A DNA stretch of 64,000 bases. It comes from Chytriomyces cf. hyalinus JEL632 (taxonomy: Eukaryota > Chytridiomycota > Chytridiomycetes > Chytridiales > Chytriomycetaceae). Shown piece by piece: positions 1 through 10,275 of this stretch. Both the position numbers and the translations under genes were made by a program. Each line of letters opens with the position of its first letter. Position 1 is the stretch's first letter. The notes beneath the pieces were generated by a model, which saw only the letters and a list, made by a program, of their open reading frames with translations, was not told the DNA's origin and searched no databases. The DNA is taken from positions 124,001 through 188,000 of the forward strand of contig JAIWWG010000056.1 of assembly GCA_025435555.1 (NCBI GenBank), given 5' to 3'.

Positions 1-1534
1 CGAGTTTCAGACGTCGGAAGCACAGACCCGGACGCTACTTTGTTTACGATGATACCAGACTCTGCATTTCGCTTTGCTGGAGGTGACTTTTTTTTTTAAG
101 TAAGTCTAAGAGTAGCTTCTTGATACTGAACTACAAAAAGCAAGGCCGAATAGAGGCTCCCGATGATGGCCGTGTAGTCCTCTCTGAACTGAAACTCAAT
201 ATCAGCGATGCGTTCTGGTACTCCCTCATCATTGTATCAAGCCTCGGATGTGCGATGTCGCTGTTCATGATCCAGTTCCTGTTCACGTACCGGCGCAGCA
301 AGTCCGTCAAGCAGTCAAGCCCTCTTTTCACAGCGATCGCATGCGTAGGGAGTCTACCCATATACTTGAATTTGATCACATACACCGTGAGGCTGACTCC
401 GTCACTCTGCGCACTTCAAATATGTTTGCCGTTAAGCGGATATGTTTGCATCATGGCGCCGCTGTTTGTCAAAAATGCTCGCGCATATTTTGTAGTCAAC
501 AGCCAACATCGATTGCGTGGCGTATGGATTCAAGACGGTTTCTTACTAGCGTTATGTGGTGGAATGGTTGCACTTGAGGCCGGTCTATTGGTTTGGTGGT
601 GGTATGGGCACAAACCGACACTAGAGCGGTACTTTCTCGACAAGACCAGCACCATGCTCATTTGCAAATCAAACTCTTCTCCCGCCGTCGACGCGATTTT
701 ATGGGTATACCATGCAATCATGTTTGTCGCAAGTGTGGTGCTCCTTGCAGCAGCAGGACGTAAACCTACTCACCACATTGATGTCGACACATTGCGGCTC
801 ACCACGGCATGTTCAATCATGATTGTCGTCGTGTTAATCCCGGTAACCGTGTATAACGCGCCTCCGTTTGCGGCTTCCGGTGTGATTCCGTTAGTGTGCG
901 CTGCAATGGTGACACTTATTCTCGTTTCGCTTGTTGGAAAGAGCATGATGGCGGTTCACGCCGAAAAACGGTCGATTCTCACGTTTCTGTCGAAAGGGGA
1001 CACTAAAGTCTTGTCCGGTGGGGAAGAAGGGAGCTCGTGGAATCAATCCCCAGCAACAATGGGTGGTGTGACTCCTTCGCAAAGGAGAGGGCATGGCGTT
1101 GTTGCCACTGTGAGTGTTGTTAAATTTGGGCAAGTTGTTCAAGCAGCGCCGTTTGTGAAGCTGGTGAGTTTGTCGATTGCGTTTTATTCGCGACTGAACC
1201 GCAGATACTTCAACAGGGGATGCTACTGTTTTCGATCAAGCATCGATTTATGCAGTCCGAGTGGATGCAAGGAAGCGCGGTGGTGCACTCAGCCGGCGAC
1301 TCCATCATTTTTGTTGTCAGCAACCTTGATCATGACAGCCAACATACTTTCGCACTTAACATGAGCGATAGGGTTTACAGACAATGCCGGGATTCAGAGT
1401 GTCCAACTCAGCTTCTTGTGACCAACTCTGTTGTTTCCATTTGGTTTGATTTCCCGGACGTGGATGCTTGTGCAGGGTTTGAAACTCGTTTAACAGAGGC
1501 TCACGAAGAGGTGCTGAAGCCACGGCAAAAGTAA
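1..1534 (+). CDS. Class C (GABA-B/glutamate-type) GPCR, 5' partial
   Basis: The reading frame from about 116 to 1163 encodes seven hydrophobic segments in a row. They are followed, after a 41-nt phase-0 intron (1164-1204), by a cytosolic tail ending at 1534. The third segment opens with SLCALQ and ends with FVKNARAYFV, matching the conserved cysteine and F-K-x-R-xY pattern at the start and end of helix 3 in class C receptors. Only the last part of the ligand-binding ectodomain (ILNYKKQGRIEAPDDG) is present. The preceding exon lies in 1-115 or left of the window; the T-rich stretch at 88-97 with AG at 111-115 suggests an intron end there, but phase could not be fixed. The expected role is a plasma-membrane receptor for small ligands. 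The C-terminal tail has no domain I recognise. Confidence 0.75.
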
Positions 1535-1666
1535 GACGATGCCGTTTGTGATTCTTCAGAATCCGCGAAAGTTGTACGCGCAGAGTGGAAGTGGAGTGGC
1601 TGAGTTGGATTGAACACCACAAAGGGAGAGAGATAAAATATAAAACTATTCAGAATTTGTTTATCA

Positions 1667-3008
1667 ATGATCCGATCAACGCCATCCTCCTCCCGACTGC
1701 TCACCCTGCCAATCGAACTGAAGCGACAGATTCTGTTCGAATTACCCATCGATGACAACTTAAAGTCAATAGCGCTTATCTGCCGCAGCGAGTGGACGCA
1801 ACTTGTTCTTGGCGATATCGACGCAGCAACTGCGCATTTGGGTCAGCTACGGTGAAATTTGTTACTCCCTATCGAGTTTCATACAGGGTCTATCACCACA
1901 CGCGAAAACTAACCCTGCCACTTTTGTAAAAAACACAGTGGCGACAAGTGTCTATGGATCCACGCACAAGAAACGCGAGTATACACTTACCTAAACAATC
2001 TACCACTCAGCTACAAATGCGCATTATACGCCGCAACAATGCGGGCACCTGAATGGATTGGCGCGAGGGGCTTTGTCGGGGATCCTTACATGTCGCCCAT
2101 GTTTTACAAACGGTGGAAACTTGCGCCAGAGTTGGCGATGCGAATTGTGCGTATCTGGCATTCCAGAGAAGGAGGATTCGATTTCACAGTCAAGAAAAAC
2201 AGACCGTTAAGGTATGTGTGTTGTGGTTTTTGTATTTTTGCGCACTTCTGGTTTTGGTTATTTATGGAATCTAACAAGACAAACGCAGGTGGGCTGCTCG
2301 AAGTGGATACGTGGATGTGGTGCGCTTTTTACTAAATCTGCCAGGAGTGGATCCTTGTGACGACGATAATTATGCCATCAAGGTGAACTGTTTTTTTTTT
2401 TTTTTTTTTTTCGCAACTCAGCTGCTCATCCACAACTGCGGATATTGCAGTGCGCATCAGAAACAGGACAAGCTGAAATAGTCTCTATTCTTTTACTTCA
2501 TGGATGCGATCCGTCATCAGAATCGAACATGGCCCTTCAATATGCGTGTGAATTTGGGCACGCGGAAGTGGTCAAAATCCTTCTCGCAGATCCCCGAGTC
2601 GATCCCAGCTCTGATTATTTCAACGCGTTTGGACTTGCATGCGGACAAAACCATGTCCCAATTCTGGAACTTTTATTAATTGACCAGACGAGACCGTCGA
2701 TGCCTGTTCAAGTGCTCAACAGTTCTCTGGTGTATGCGGCCGATCATGGATGTAAAGATGCAGCGGAATATTTGCTCAAGCATCCGTATATCGATCCATC
2801 GTTTAATGAAAATGAGGCCGTCACGATGGCAGCGGCAAATGGTCATGTTGATGTTCTTCAGTTGCTTGTATTGGATCCTCGTGTTGAATTGACAGCACGT
2901 AATTTAACGGGTGCAATTGCCGTTGCTTCGAGAAACAATCACGAGAAAGTTCTGTCAGTGTTGCTAGAGTGTTTATCACGCCCAAAACGGGTTGGATTTC
3001 GACAATAA
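1667..3008 (+). CDS. F-box-like / ankyrin-repeat protein
   Basis: Four exons (1667-1851, 1939-2211, 2289-2382, 2451-3008) give 369 aa. The N-terminus (LLTLPIELKRQILFELPIDD) looks like an F-box, which would bind Skp1 in an SCF ubiquitin ligase. From about residue 170 there are repeated ankyrin units (for example RSGYVDVVRFLLNLPGVDP, FGHAEVVKILLADPRVDP, ANGHVDVLQLLVLDPRV). F-box/ankyrin proteins of this layout are common in chytrids. Intron 1 has a CTAAC branch-like site and intron 3 has a long T-run. Substrate unknown. The start is the first ATG after an AT-rich leader. Residual doubt concerns whether the N-terminal motif is a true F-box. Confidence 0.75.
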
Positions 3009-3530
3009 ATAAAATGTGAAAATATTCGAAATTGGAGCATTTTGCTCTGACTACTCACCTGATGGTTTCCACCATTTTTCAGCAGCAACACACGAAAAGA
3101 GAGAACGCGTATTATCCAACATCAGTTTGTTTGTAGTTCACTGTTGTTGGCAAGCCCCGAAAACGAGAAAAAAATGTAATTTTGCAAAATTTCAAAAGTG
3201 GGATTCATTTTTGACAAGCCTTTTGCGTGTGTGACACACATCCAATCCAATTTGTGTTTTCGTTTGTGCATTAAATTTTATTTTTTTATTTTTTAATTTT
3301 GATGTAACGAAATCTCCTTCGACTGGAACAACACAAAACAACAACAACAAAGACACTTGCAAACGAAGGGTGGAGATCGAGATGGGAACACCCAACTAAC
3401 TAACTTGCAGTTATGAGTGCTTTAAAACAAGAAAAAGAGACTGACATTTGATATCTGGGCATGTGTCTCGTGAGAATGAACTGAACGTATGTGCATGTCT
3501 GTAAGTAGAGTGTTTGTTCTTTCCTTCTCG

Positions 3531-3583
3531 CATTGCATTGCATCGCATCGCATCGCATCGCATCGCATCGCATCATCGCATCA
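3531..3583. repeat. (GCATC)n pentanucleotide microsatellite
   Basis: About ten tandem copies of a CATTG/CATCG unit, drifting from GCATT to GCATC and ending in CATCATCGCATCAC. It is not a CRISPR: there are no spacers. Confidence 0.9.
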
Positions 3584-3792
3584 CATCCGAGAGTGGAATA
3601 AAAGTGTAAAAGTGTTCTTCAAAACGTGACAATTGCAATTTGTTGTTGTTGTGCCAACAAATAAAAAAAAAATTGCTGTCCGCGTGACCTTTCCAAGTTG
3701 TTTAATCAAGTTGAGTGATGGAAGAAAACTAAAAAAAAAAAAAATAAATTTGACAAAAAAGCTTCAACCAGAAACTGGAAACAAACAAGACC

Positions 3793-3853
3793 CCACTCCC
3801 ACTCCCACTCCCACTCCCTCGAATACACTCCCTCGAATACGCTCCCTCGCATA
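3793..3853. repeat. (CACTCC)n followed by a 14-bp tandem repeat in the 5' leader
   Basis: Four copies of CACTCC run into three copies of a 14-bp unit (CCCTCGAATACACT and variants). The tract ends about 28 bp before the start codon of the downstream membrane-protein gene, so it probably lies in its 5' untranslated region or core promoter. Confidence 0.85.
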
Positions 3854-3880
3854 CACCCACAACCAACTCCAACGAATACA

Positions 3881-4957
3881 ATGGCTTCCAACTCCACTGC
3901 CGCACCCTCCATCCCAACTGCCTCCATCGTGGACCGTGCCGGAATGATGGGCATCACCTGCGCCCTCACCGTCATGACCTTCTTGCTCACACGGGCCATT
4001 CCGCTGTGGTGGGCGCAAAAGTCCTCCATCATCAAGGGCCTCAACGTGCTCCAGATTGTCATCGAGTTCATTTCCTACTTTCTGGGTGAGCAACACCGTC
4101 CCATAAAATTAATCATTTAACATTTTATATATTTATCCCGACTTATTTACATCCCCCCACAGCCGTTCTCTTCCGCTTTGTGAACCCGCGCGACGTCTGC
4201 ACGCCCTACCGTGTCTTTATCGATGTTCTCTACTACTACGGATTCACCACCGCCATCGAGGCCATGCTGCTTCTCAAGGCACAAGCCATGTTTTCGAACC
4301 AGGGCTCAAAGCGTATCGTAATTGCTTTCGGAACACTACTTGCTCTCGTGCGACTGGCACTTGGAGCTACAACCGTCGCCTACATTGATTTCACTCAAAC
4401 CTACAACGCCGTCACCTTCACTTGCTTTTCAAAATACGATGCAGACATCAACCCGATTCACAGTCAGTACCGGTACGTATAGTTTTTTTCCTCTTTTGAA
4501 ATTTCATCTGCATTGTCAGTCGCTCACCTCCTCACTTCAAATAACCAAACTAGGATCTTTTGCGACGTTATTCTCGCTGCCCTCTTCCTTGTACCCTTAT
4601 TTGAGCGTGTCCGATCCAGTGAAAACGAGAGCCCGGCTGGCTCGCTGTATCTGCGCTTGTTTGCTGACGGTGTTATTTACCCGATGGTTGCGTTTGTCGT
4701 TGCGCTTGTCATCACTCTTGTACAAATGAAGGTGCGCTATTCTGAACAAAAAAAAAATATACCACCCATCTAACAAAAAACACAATTTAAAGGTTACCGC
4801 AGCTGGACCCTACACACAGCTGCTGTACGCGTGTGTGAACATTTCTGTGTGCGGCTCGATGCACATGATGGTGGAGAACACTGCCAAGGCGCTCAAGAAA
4901 AGTGCGGATGATCAAGCCAAGAATCAGTACTACAACATGCAGAACCGCGAGTTTTAA
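3881..4957 (+). CDS. Orphan polytopic (about 7-TM) membrane protein
   Basis: Four exons (3881-4085, 4163-4472, 4554-4731, 4793-4957) encode 285 aa. Six or seven hydrophobic segments are visible, for example GMMGITCALTVMTFLLTRA, IVIAFGTLLALVRLALGA and VIYPMVAFVVALVITLVQ, and the protein ends in a short polar tail. I do not recognise the family; it has no class C or rhodopsin-like signature that I can identify. The start is the first ATG after a C-rich leader and gives an N-terminus rich in Ser/Thr/Pro before the first helix, compatible with an extracellular N-terminus. It could be an orphan chytrid receptor or a small transporter. Confidence 0.7.
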
Positions 4958-5327
4958 TGGACGCTGCTTTTCAGCTTCTTTTGCTTTGTTTTCTGTTTGC
5001 TTTTCTCTTTTCTACTGTCCAGTTCATTTTCGTTTGCTTTTTTTTCTTCTCGGCGCATAGAGCCCGTTTTACAAATATATAAAGGTAGAAGCAGTTTTAA
5101 AAAATGAGGCGGAGGTTGCCGATGGAATCAAAGCTTGCACGTTGCGCAGCCTTTCAGAGGATCTGTTTGAGTTCAACACACCCGCCTTCAAAGCGAATGC
5201 GCTCCAGCGGAATGGCATGGCTTTGAGACTACTGGGAGCAGTCGCAATGCAGGCATTGGGATCTCTCGCTGTCGGAGCAAAAAGGACTATTATCACCAAA
5301 CGACAAAAAACAACATTTTTTATTTCG
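4958..5327 (+). other. Spacer with an open frame leading into the next gene
   Basis: The spacer holds the 3' flank of the membrane-protein gene. From 5061 a frame is open and continuous with the next gene (GMALRLLGAVAMQALGSLA is encoded near 5209-5270) but it has no early ATG. It may be extra coding sequence joined by an unseen upstream exon, or chance. The A-rich stretch just before the ATG at 5328 looks like a normal leader. Confidence 0.4.
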
Positions 5328-6775
5328 ATGGACGAAATGGCTTCGTTCGAGGAAGTGGATCTGGATGCCAAAGCATCTGACAGTGTACCCATCAGCCAGC
5401 TCCACATCAAACAGCCCGAACCAAATGCACCCTCCTCCACATCAAAGGACCTTGACTCATCACCACCCGAAGCAGCAGCGAAGCCACTCCCACCCCCCCG
5501 CATGGTCACACATTCCCAAACGAGTTCACATCACCACCCTACAATGCTGCACACACCTGTCGTGGACTCGTCGCCGCAAACGATATCCCTGCGCGCCATT
5601 GCACGTACAAAAGTGGAAATTGTACACGTCAAAATCGTCGACACGCAATTGCCGCTGCTTGTGCCAAAGATTCTTAAATATGTCAATTGTGAAGCGACTT
5701 TGAGGGAGTGTTTGCGCGTGTGTTGGTGTTTTATGGGAGCGGCGGCGGCTCGGTTGTACCAGGTAAAGTTTCTTTCAAATTGATTTTTCAAAGTTTTTTC
5801 CAACAGTTTTTTGATCCATGATCAGAATGTCGCGGTGTTTGGAGCGCAGGGCCATGTCCTCATCAGGCTGTTGAAATTGCTTTCTAAAGCGGCCGATGGA
5901 GAAACTCTGCTGGATTACAGAAAAATCGTCAGGTCTTTAAATGCAGGCGATTTAGTTCTTGACGAATCAGAAGTGACTCCTTACCAAAGTTGGAATCTCA
6001 TTCGCGAAGTTATCAGAAGGTTGTTTTTTTTTTTGCCGTCTTCAATATTTCTCTTGCAGTGTCTTCATCCATTTGTGCCGACTCAAACCTTTATTTTTCC
6101 TGCACAGAGTGGCGCCAAACCTCGAACGAATTTACCTGGAAAGCTCCGACCCACGCTTCCACGACCCGGACCTCATCAACCCAACAACATGCGGCCTTGA
6201 TCAACGAGTCCAATTTTCGCGCCTCAAAAGTCTCACAATCGGACCCGGATGCCTTGCATTCCCAGACTCGTTCCTCGTCGACTTGATTCGACGATGTCCT
6301 CGCGACTCTCTAACAAGTATCCGGTTCCCCGGGTGTTTACAATCCGTTTCGAGAGAAGCGATGGATTTGATTGCTGGGCGCGGTGGGAAAGCTTTACAGG
6401 ATTTGATTTTGACACCGCCGTCGTCGTATCCACCACCTCTTGTGGATGATGTAGGGGGGGGCGTGAGTGCTCAAGCGGGTGCGAAAGATTCATCCAGTGT
6501 TACAACAGTTGTTGTTGGTGGTGTGAGAGGTGGAGTGTCTAAAGGGAGCGCGTTTAAAGACCTGTATGATGCGCAAGGTCACTGGGATTTGGATACGCTT
6601 TGCTATGGAATTTCGCAAGTTGTTTTGTTGTGCCCGGATTTACGCGCTTTGGATATTTCTGGACATGCGCAAGGATTGAAACCTGGTTTGATAAAAAAAA
6701 TTTGTATTCTTAAAAAAACCTCGGATTCAAGCTCACTAAATCTGTTCTTCATTTGTCCTCCCCCCACTTCCAAAC

Positions 6776-6821
<46 letters not shown>

Positions 6822-7328
6822 GGAATCGTTGAACAACTGTTAAAAACCTGCGTTCTTTTGGAAGAACTGGATCTCCCCTGCGGCGTAAACGACAGCACAA
6901 TGTCCGAAATCCTCCTCTCAAAACCGAAACATTTATGGCGCATCAATACAGCCTGTTGCTGCCGAAAAAGCTACCTCGACCCAACATCAGCAGCAGCACC
7001 TGCAACCAACATCGGCAGCATCAAAGACCTCAATATACAAGGCAGCACATCATCCCTCTCATCCGCTTCATCGCGCATTCCATCCTGCAGCACGTTTACA
7101 GACGTGATCATCAAAGCCATTGTTGAACAAATCCTTCCAGGAAAATTGGGCGCGCTGTTGGAGCTGCCCACGCATGGCATGAAGGTTCAAAGTGCAAAAT
7201 GGGTGCCAATGCTTAAAATTGTGGAAGAGATTGGGGGGGCAAAAGTGGATTTTCGGGACACGAATGGTGTGTATGTTCCGAGAATTGGGGTTAAAATTGT
7301 TGTGCCGAATGGTCGGATGTACATGTGA
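5328..7328 (+). CDS. F-box / leucine-rich-repeat-like protein
   Basis: Four exons (5328-5762, 5826-6019, 6108-6685, 6823-7328) give 570 aa. An F-box-like block sits near residues 108-145 (LPLLVPKILKYVNCEATLR, then CLRVCWCFMGAAAARLYQN). It is followed by LRR-like segments such as RLKSLTIGPGCLAFPD, LCPDLRALDISGHAQG and LLKTCVLLEELDLPCG. This is the F-box/RNI architecture of SCF substrate receptors. Intron 3 carries a 43-nt A-run. The donor of intron 3 (GTTTGA) and the acceptor of intron 1 are the least certain sites, but together they give one open frame. The N-terminal 100 residues are Pro/Ser/His-rich and probably disordered. Confidence 0.65.
6777..6819. repeat. Poly-A run of 43 nt inside an intron
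   Basis: An uninterrupted A-tract lies directly before the intron 3 acceptor (TAG at 6820-6822) of the F-box/LRR gene, in place of the usual pyrimidine tract. Confidence 0.9.
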
Positions 7329-7552
7329 GCGCGAAAAGAGATGGAGGGGTTGGGTTTCAATTAGCTCGTTTTACAAAAATAAATTAAGGAATTTTTTTAT
7401 GTTCCCACGCGACTTGTAAACATGAATGCAAAGGTGTGATGATGCATGTTATGTATTTGAAACAGATATGCAAGTTAAGATTCAAGGATAATGAGTTACA
7501 AACTGACGGTGAGAGATTAAGAAGATTAAGCAAAAGTTGAACAAAAAACAAA

Positions 7553-8323
7553 TCATCTTCCTCCCTTCAGAGCTCCAGCAATTTTCGCAACTAGAGCCTT
7601 TGCTTTGTTTGCTTTCTTTGCCTTTTTGGCCTTTGCAGTGGTAGTTGCGGCGGTGGAGGTTGTAGCAGTAGTGGCTGCAGAAGCGGCAGTAGTCGAAGGT
7701 GGCGCAGAAGCATTCGGGTTGCCTGGACCTGCCGTACTCTGAATCAAACTGGACGATACAATTTGCCACGGAGTTCTTGAAGATCCAGAAGACACGACCA
7801 TGTTAACCGTGACTGGCCCAACGTTTGCAGCAGGCGGTGTCCACATGACAGTGAAAGGAGTCTGAGCAGTAAGCGGCTGCGCGTGAGTAATTGTACTGGC
7901 CGCGTTATCGTTGGTCACGTTCTGGTTGGTACAAATGGCTGCTGTTTGTGCGCGCAAGTTTTGTGAGGCAATGTTTGAAAATGTGCCCACGTGTTGTGGC
8001 GCGCCGCCCGCGTTTGGCACGTTTGGAGTACCAACGGGAACGGCGGTCAGTGACGAGTCTTGCACGGTGTTGGGTGTCACGTATGCGAGCATGCCTTGGA
8101 AGTTGACGGCGGTTCCGTTGGTAGCAGCTACTGTGATGGGAATAGCGGGACCTCCCGGTGTGTATGAAGCTGGTAGTTGCATGACGAGGCCCAAGCTACC
8201 TTGTGCCATTTTATGTCCTGCGGAGATGATGGATTCGGTGATTTTGCAGCGTGGAGCGCCATTTGGGAATGCCAATGACAGTGTCGCGAAGGAGAGGAGG
8301 GATGCTGCTTGAATGAGTTGCAT
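7553..8323 (-). CDS. Secreted Reeler-domain protein 1
   Basis: An intronless gene of 256 aa. It begins with a signal peptide (MQLIQAASLLSFATLSLAFP). A Reeler-like domain follows at about residues 20-190: it opens with FPNGAPRCKITESIISAGHK, contains YTPGGPAIPITV, FQGMLAYVTP and ASTITHAQPL, and closes with FTVMWTPP followed by GPVTVNMVV. After a Ser/Thr/Ala linker the C-terminus is cationic (KAKKAKKANKAKALVAKIAG). It is the first of three tandem paralogs on the minus strand. Reeler proteins are extracellular; in animals some act in matrix or immunity, but the role here is unknown. The start is the MQL methionine because the signal peptide begins there and a TATA box lies 66 bp upstream. Confidence 0.8.
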   Translation of the reverse strand: MQLIQAASLLSFATLSLAFPNGAPRCKITESIISAGHKMAQGSLGLVMQLPASYTPGGPAIPITVAATNGTAVNFQGMLAYVTPNTVQDSSLTAVPVGTPNVPNAGGAPQHVGTFSNIASQNLRAQTAAICTNQNVTNDNAASTITHAQPLTAQTPFTVMWTPPAANVGPVTVNMVVSSGSSRTPWQIVSSSLIQSTAGPGNPNASAPPSTTAASAATTATTSTAATTTAKAKKAKKANKAKALVAKIAGALKGGR

Positions 8324-8800
8324 TATGAATGAAGTTTCGTTGGTATTAGTGAGTGGGATGGGAGGTAAGGGAGTTTGTAGGAGGGGAATATATAGCACTT
8401 TTCAGGAAGGTAATCTGCTTTTAATGGCGAGTATCTCCGGCAGAAGTATCAAAAGTCATTTGCAGATGCGGGTCGTAGCGCGGGGTAAGAATGAGCATGA
8501 ATGAACAAGAAATTGGGGTACAATTAAAAAAAATTGTGGGGTTTGTTTATGAATGAGCAGCGAAGTGGGTTCATTCACAGTACTCTTGCCTCAAGTCCGA
8601 ACTTCTTTCTCATCTTCCGTCTCCATTGACCGAATAATGCACATTAAAATGACGATTTGATCACGAATTACGGGCAATGTATTATTAAGAATCCCCACAC
8701 GATGAACATAAAATGCAAGAGTGAATTTAGAACAAATAACTGGATTTAGGAAGAGCATAATAAAAAACGACGGATGTAAGATGGAAGGTCATGTGAGATT
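8324..8800. other. Intergenic, promoter of Reeler gene 1 and 3' flank of gene 2
   Basis: Apart from the TATA box no gene or structured element is seen. Confidence 0.6.
8389..8394 (-). promoter_or_regulatory. TATA box of Reeler gene 1
   Basis: TATATA lies 66 bp upstream of the start codon. The two paralogs have one at 70 and 75 bp, so the core promoter is conserved. Confidence 0.6.
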
Positions 8801-9649
8801 TCATTTCTTTCCCTTCTTGGCTTTCTGAGCGGCTTTGGCAGCCGCAGCTTTCGCAGCATTGGCAGCTTTTGCCGCAGCAGCTTTCGCGGCGTTGGCGACT
8901 TTGGCGGCGGCGCCAGCAGCAGCCTTAGCAGGGTTCTTTTTTGCAGTCTGTTTGCCAGCCGCCTTCTTGGCAGCGGGGGTGGCGGCGGCGGCAGTAGCAG
9001 AGGTAGACGCGGCAGCAGCTCCATTGGCGGCACCAGCAGCAGCAGCAGCGGCACCAGCAGTGCTCTGAATCTGGCCAGATGGCACAATCTGCCACGGCGT
9101 GCGCGAAGATCCCGACGAAATGACCATGTTGACGGTAACTTGACCCGCATTCGTTTTTGGTGGAGTCCACATGATGGTGAAGGGAGTCTTTGCAGTCAAT
9201 GGTTGGGAGTGGGTGATGGTGCTTGCTGCATTGTCGTTGGTCACATTTTGGGCGGTACACACGGCAGCTGTTTGTGCGCGTAAGTTTTGGGCACCCAAGT
9301 TGTTGAATTTCCCGACGTGCTGCTTGATGCCACCGGCGTTGGGCACGTTGACTGTACCGATGGGTACAGCGGTGAAGGAGGAGTCCATAATGTTTCCGGG
9401 GGTGATGTATGCGAGAACCCCGGCGAATGAGACGGCGCTACCGTTGGCGGCGGCGACGGTAATGGGGATGGCGGGTCCACCGGGAGTGTAGGTAGCTGGA
9501 AGTGTCATGACAAGACCCAAACTGCCTTGCTGAAGCTTGTGTCCGGCCGCAATGATGGATTCCGTGATTTTGCAACGCGGGGCGCCATTGGGAAACGCCA
9601 GAGTGGCAACGGCGAGGGTAAGAAGAGAGATGCTGTGGATGAGCTGCAT
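8801..9649 (-). CDS. Secreted Reeler-domain protein 2 with Lys/Ala-rich tail
   Basis: An intronless gene of 282 aa, paralogous to its two neighbours. It has a signal peptide (MQLIHSISLLTLAVATLAFP) and the same Reeler core (FPNGAPRCKITESIIAAGHK, YTPGGPAIPITV, FTIMWTPP). The last 75 residues are almost only Ala and Lys with some Asn/Gly (for example AAKAANAAKAAAAKAAQKAK). This composition resembles histone H1 tails or cationic helices rather than a structured domain. A secreted protein with such a tail could bind polyanions such as wall polymers, DNA or microbial surfaces; that is inference. Confidence 0.8.
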   Translation of the reverse strand: MQLIHSISLLTLAVATLAFPNGAPRCKITESIIAAGHKLQQGSLGLVMTLPATYTPGGPAIPITVAAANGSAVSFAGVLAYITPGNIMDSSFTAVPIGTVNVPNAGGIKQHVGKFNNLGAQNLRAQTAAVCTAQNVTNDNAASTITHSQPLTAKTPFTIMWTPPKTNAGQVTVNMVISSGSSRTPWQIVPSGQIQSTAGAAAAAAGAANGAAAASTSATAAAATPAAKKAAGKQTAKKNPAKAAAGAAAKVANAAKAAAAKAANAAKAAAAKAAQKAKKGKK

Positions 9650-10275
9650 TATTGAGACGAATGGGTACTTTTGGAAGATGTGCTTGATGGAGTACCTGAT
9701 TGCCAGGGCCGCCAACCTTATATATCCGGTAAATGAAATCTGTCAGTTACGTCCGGCGGGACTAAATTTAGTTCTTGGCTGCGGCAAAAGTAATTTAGTG
9801 CGTTGTTGGGTTTACTGTCTCATGAATGAAAATTTTTGCAAGTACCCGCTTTTTGATGAACTTTTTTTATTGAGTGCGAGTAAGCTAACTCCGATAAAGT
9901 GCCGATCCATCTTTGCTCCAGACACAATGAATCGGCGTACGAAGCGGCAGCCGCTGCTCGTCCGATGAACCCTTCCGATAAACTCACCCGCTCGGGTGCA
10001 GCGACGGTGCTTGACTGTCAGACTGCCCAACACAACCATAAACGCAACTGCGCATCATCCACTTTGAAAAATTCCATCGCGACTTTTCATATTTTCTGCA
10101 CAAGTTCTTTTTACTTACAATCTGACGCGATTCAAAAGAGTGGATGCATGCGTGATATTATTATTATTTTGCTTTTCAGATGAATGGTTAAGTGCAATTA
10201 CAAAACAAAGAAGCGAACGAAGTTAAAACAAAAATTAAGAAAGAATTATTCGAAGCGCGTTTGGAATCCAGATTT
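9650..10275. other. Intergenic between Reeler genes 2 and 3
   Basis: Promoter of gene 2 and 3' flank of gene 3. No further coding signal. Confidence 0.6.
9719..9725 (-). promoter_or_regulatory. TATA box of Reeler gene 2
   Basis: TATATAT lies 70 bp upstream of the start codon, in the position conserved among the three paralogs. Confidence 0.6.

Larger units (their letters stand above)
3009..3880. other. Intergenic region, simple repeats and leader of the next gene
   Basis: No credible gene is seen in these 872 bp. The interval is AT-rich with poly-A stretches and holds two microsatellite-like tracts described separately. The second of these abuts the next gene and probably lies in its 5' leader. 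Confidence 0.6.

Noticed and set aside
3531-3583. Possible CRISPR-like repeat array
   Set aside because: Contiguous 5-bp units without spacers; a microsatellite in a eukaryotic genome.
3706-4071. Minus-strand ORFs with Gly/Ser or Glu/Trp repeats over 3706-4096
   Set aside because: They are translations of the CACTCC/14-bp repeat and of the antisense of exon 1 of the membrane-protein gene.
8835-9068. Ala/Pro-rich plus-strand ORFs opposite the Reeler genes (also 10184-10525, 7911-8312 and 9171-9491)
   Set aside because: They are antisense shadows of GC-rich Lys/Ala codon repeats; no start context, promoter or family signal.
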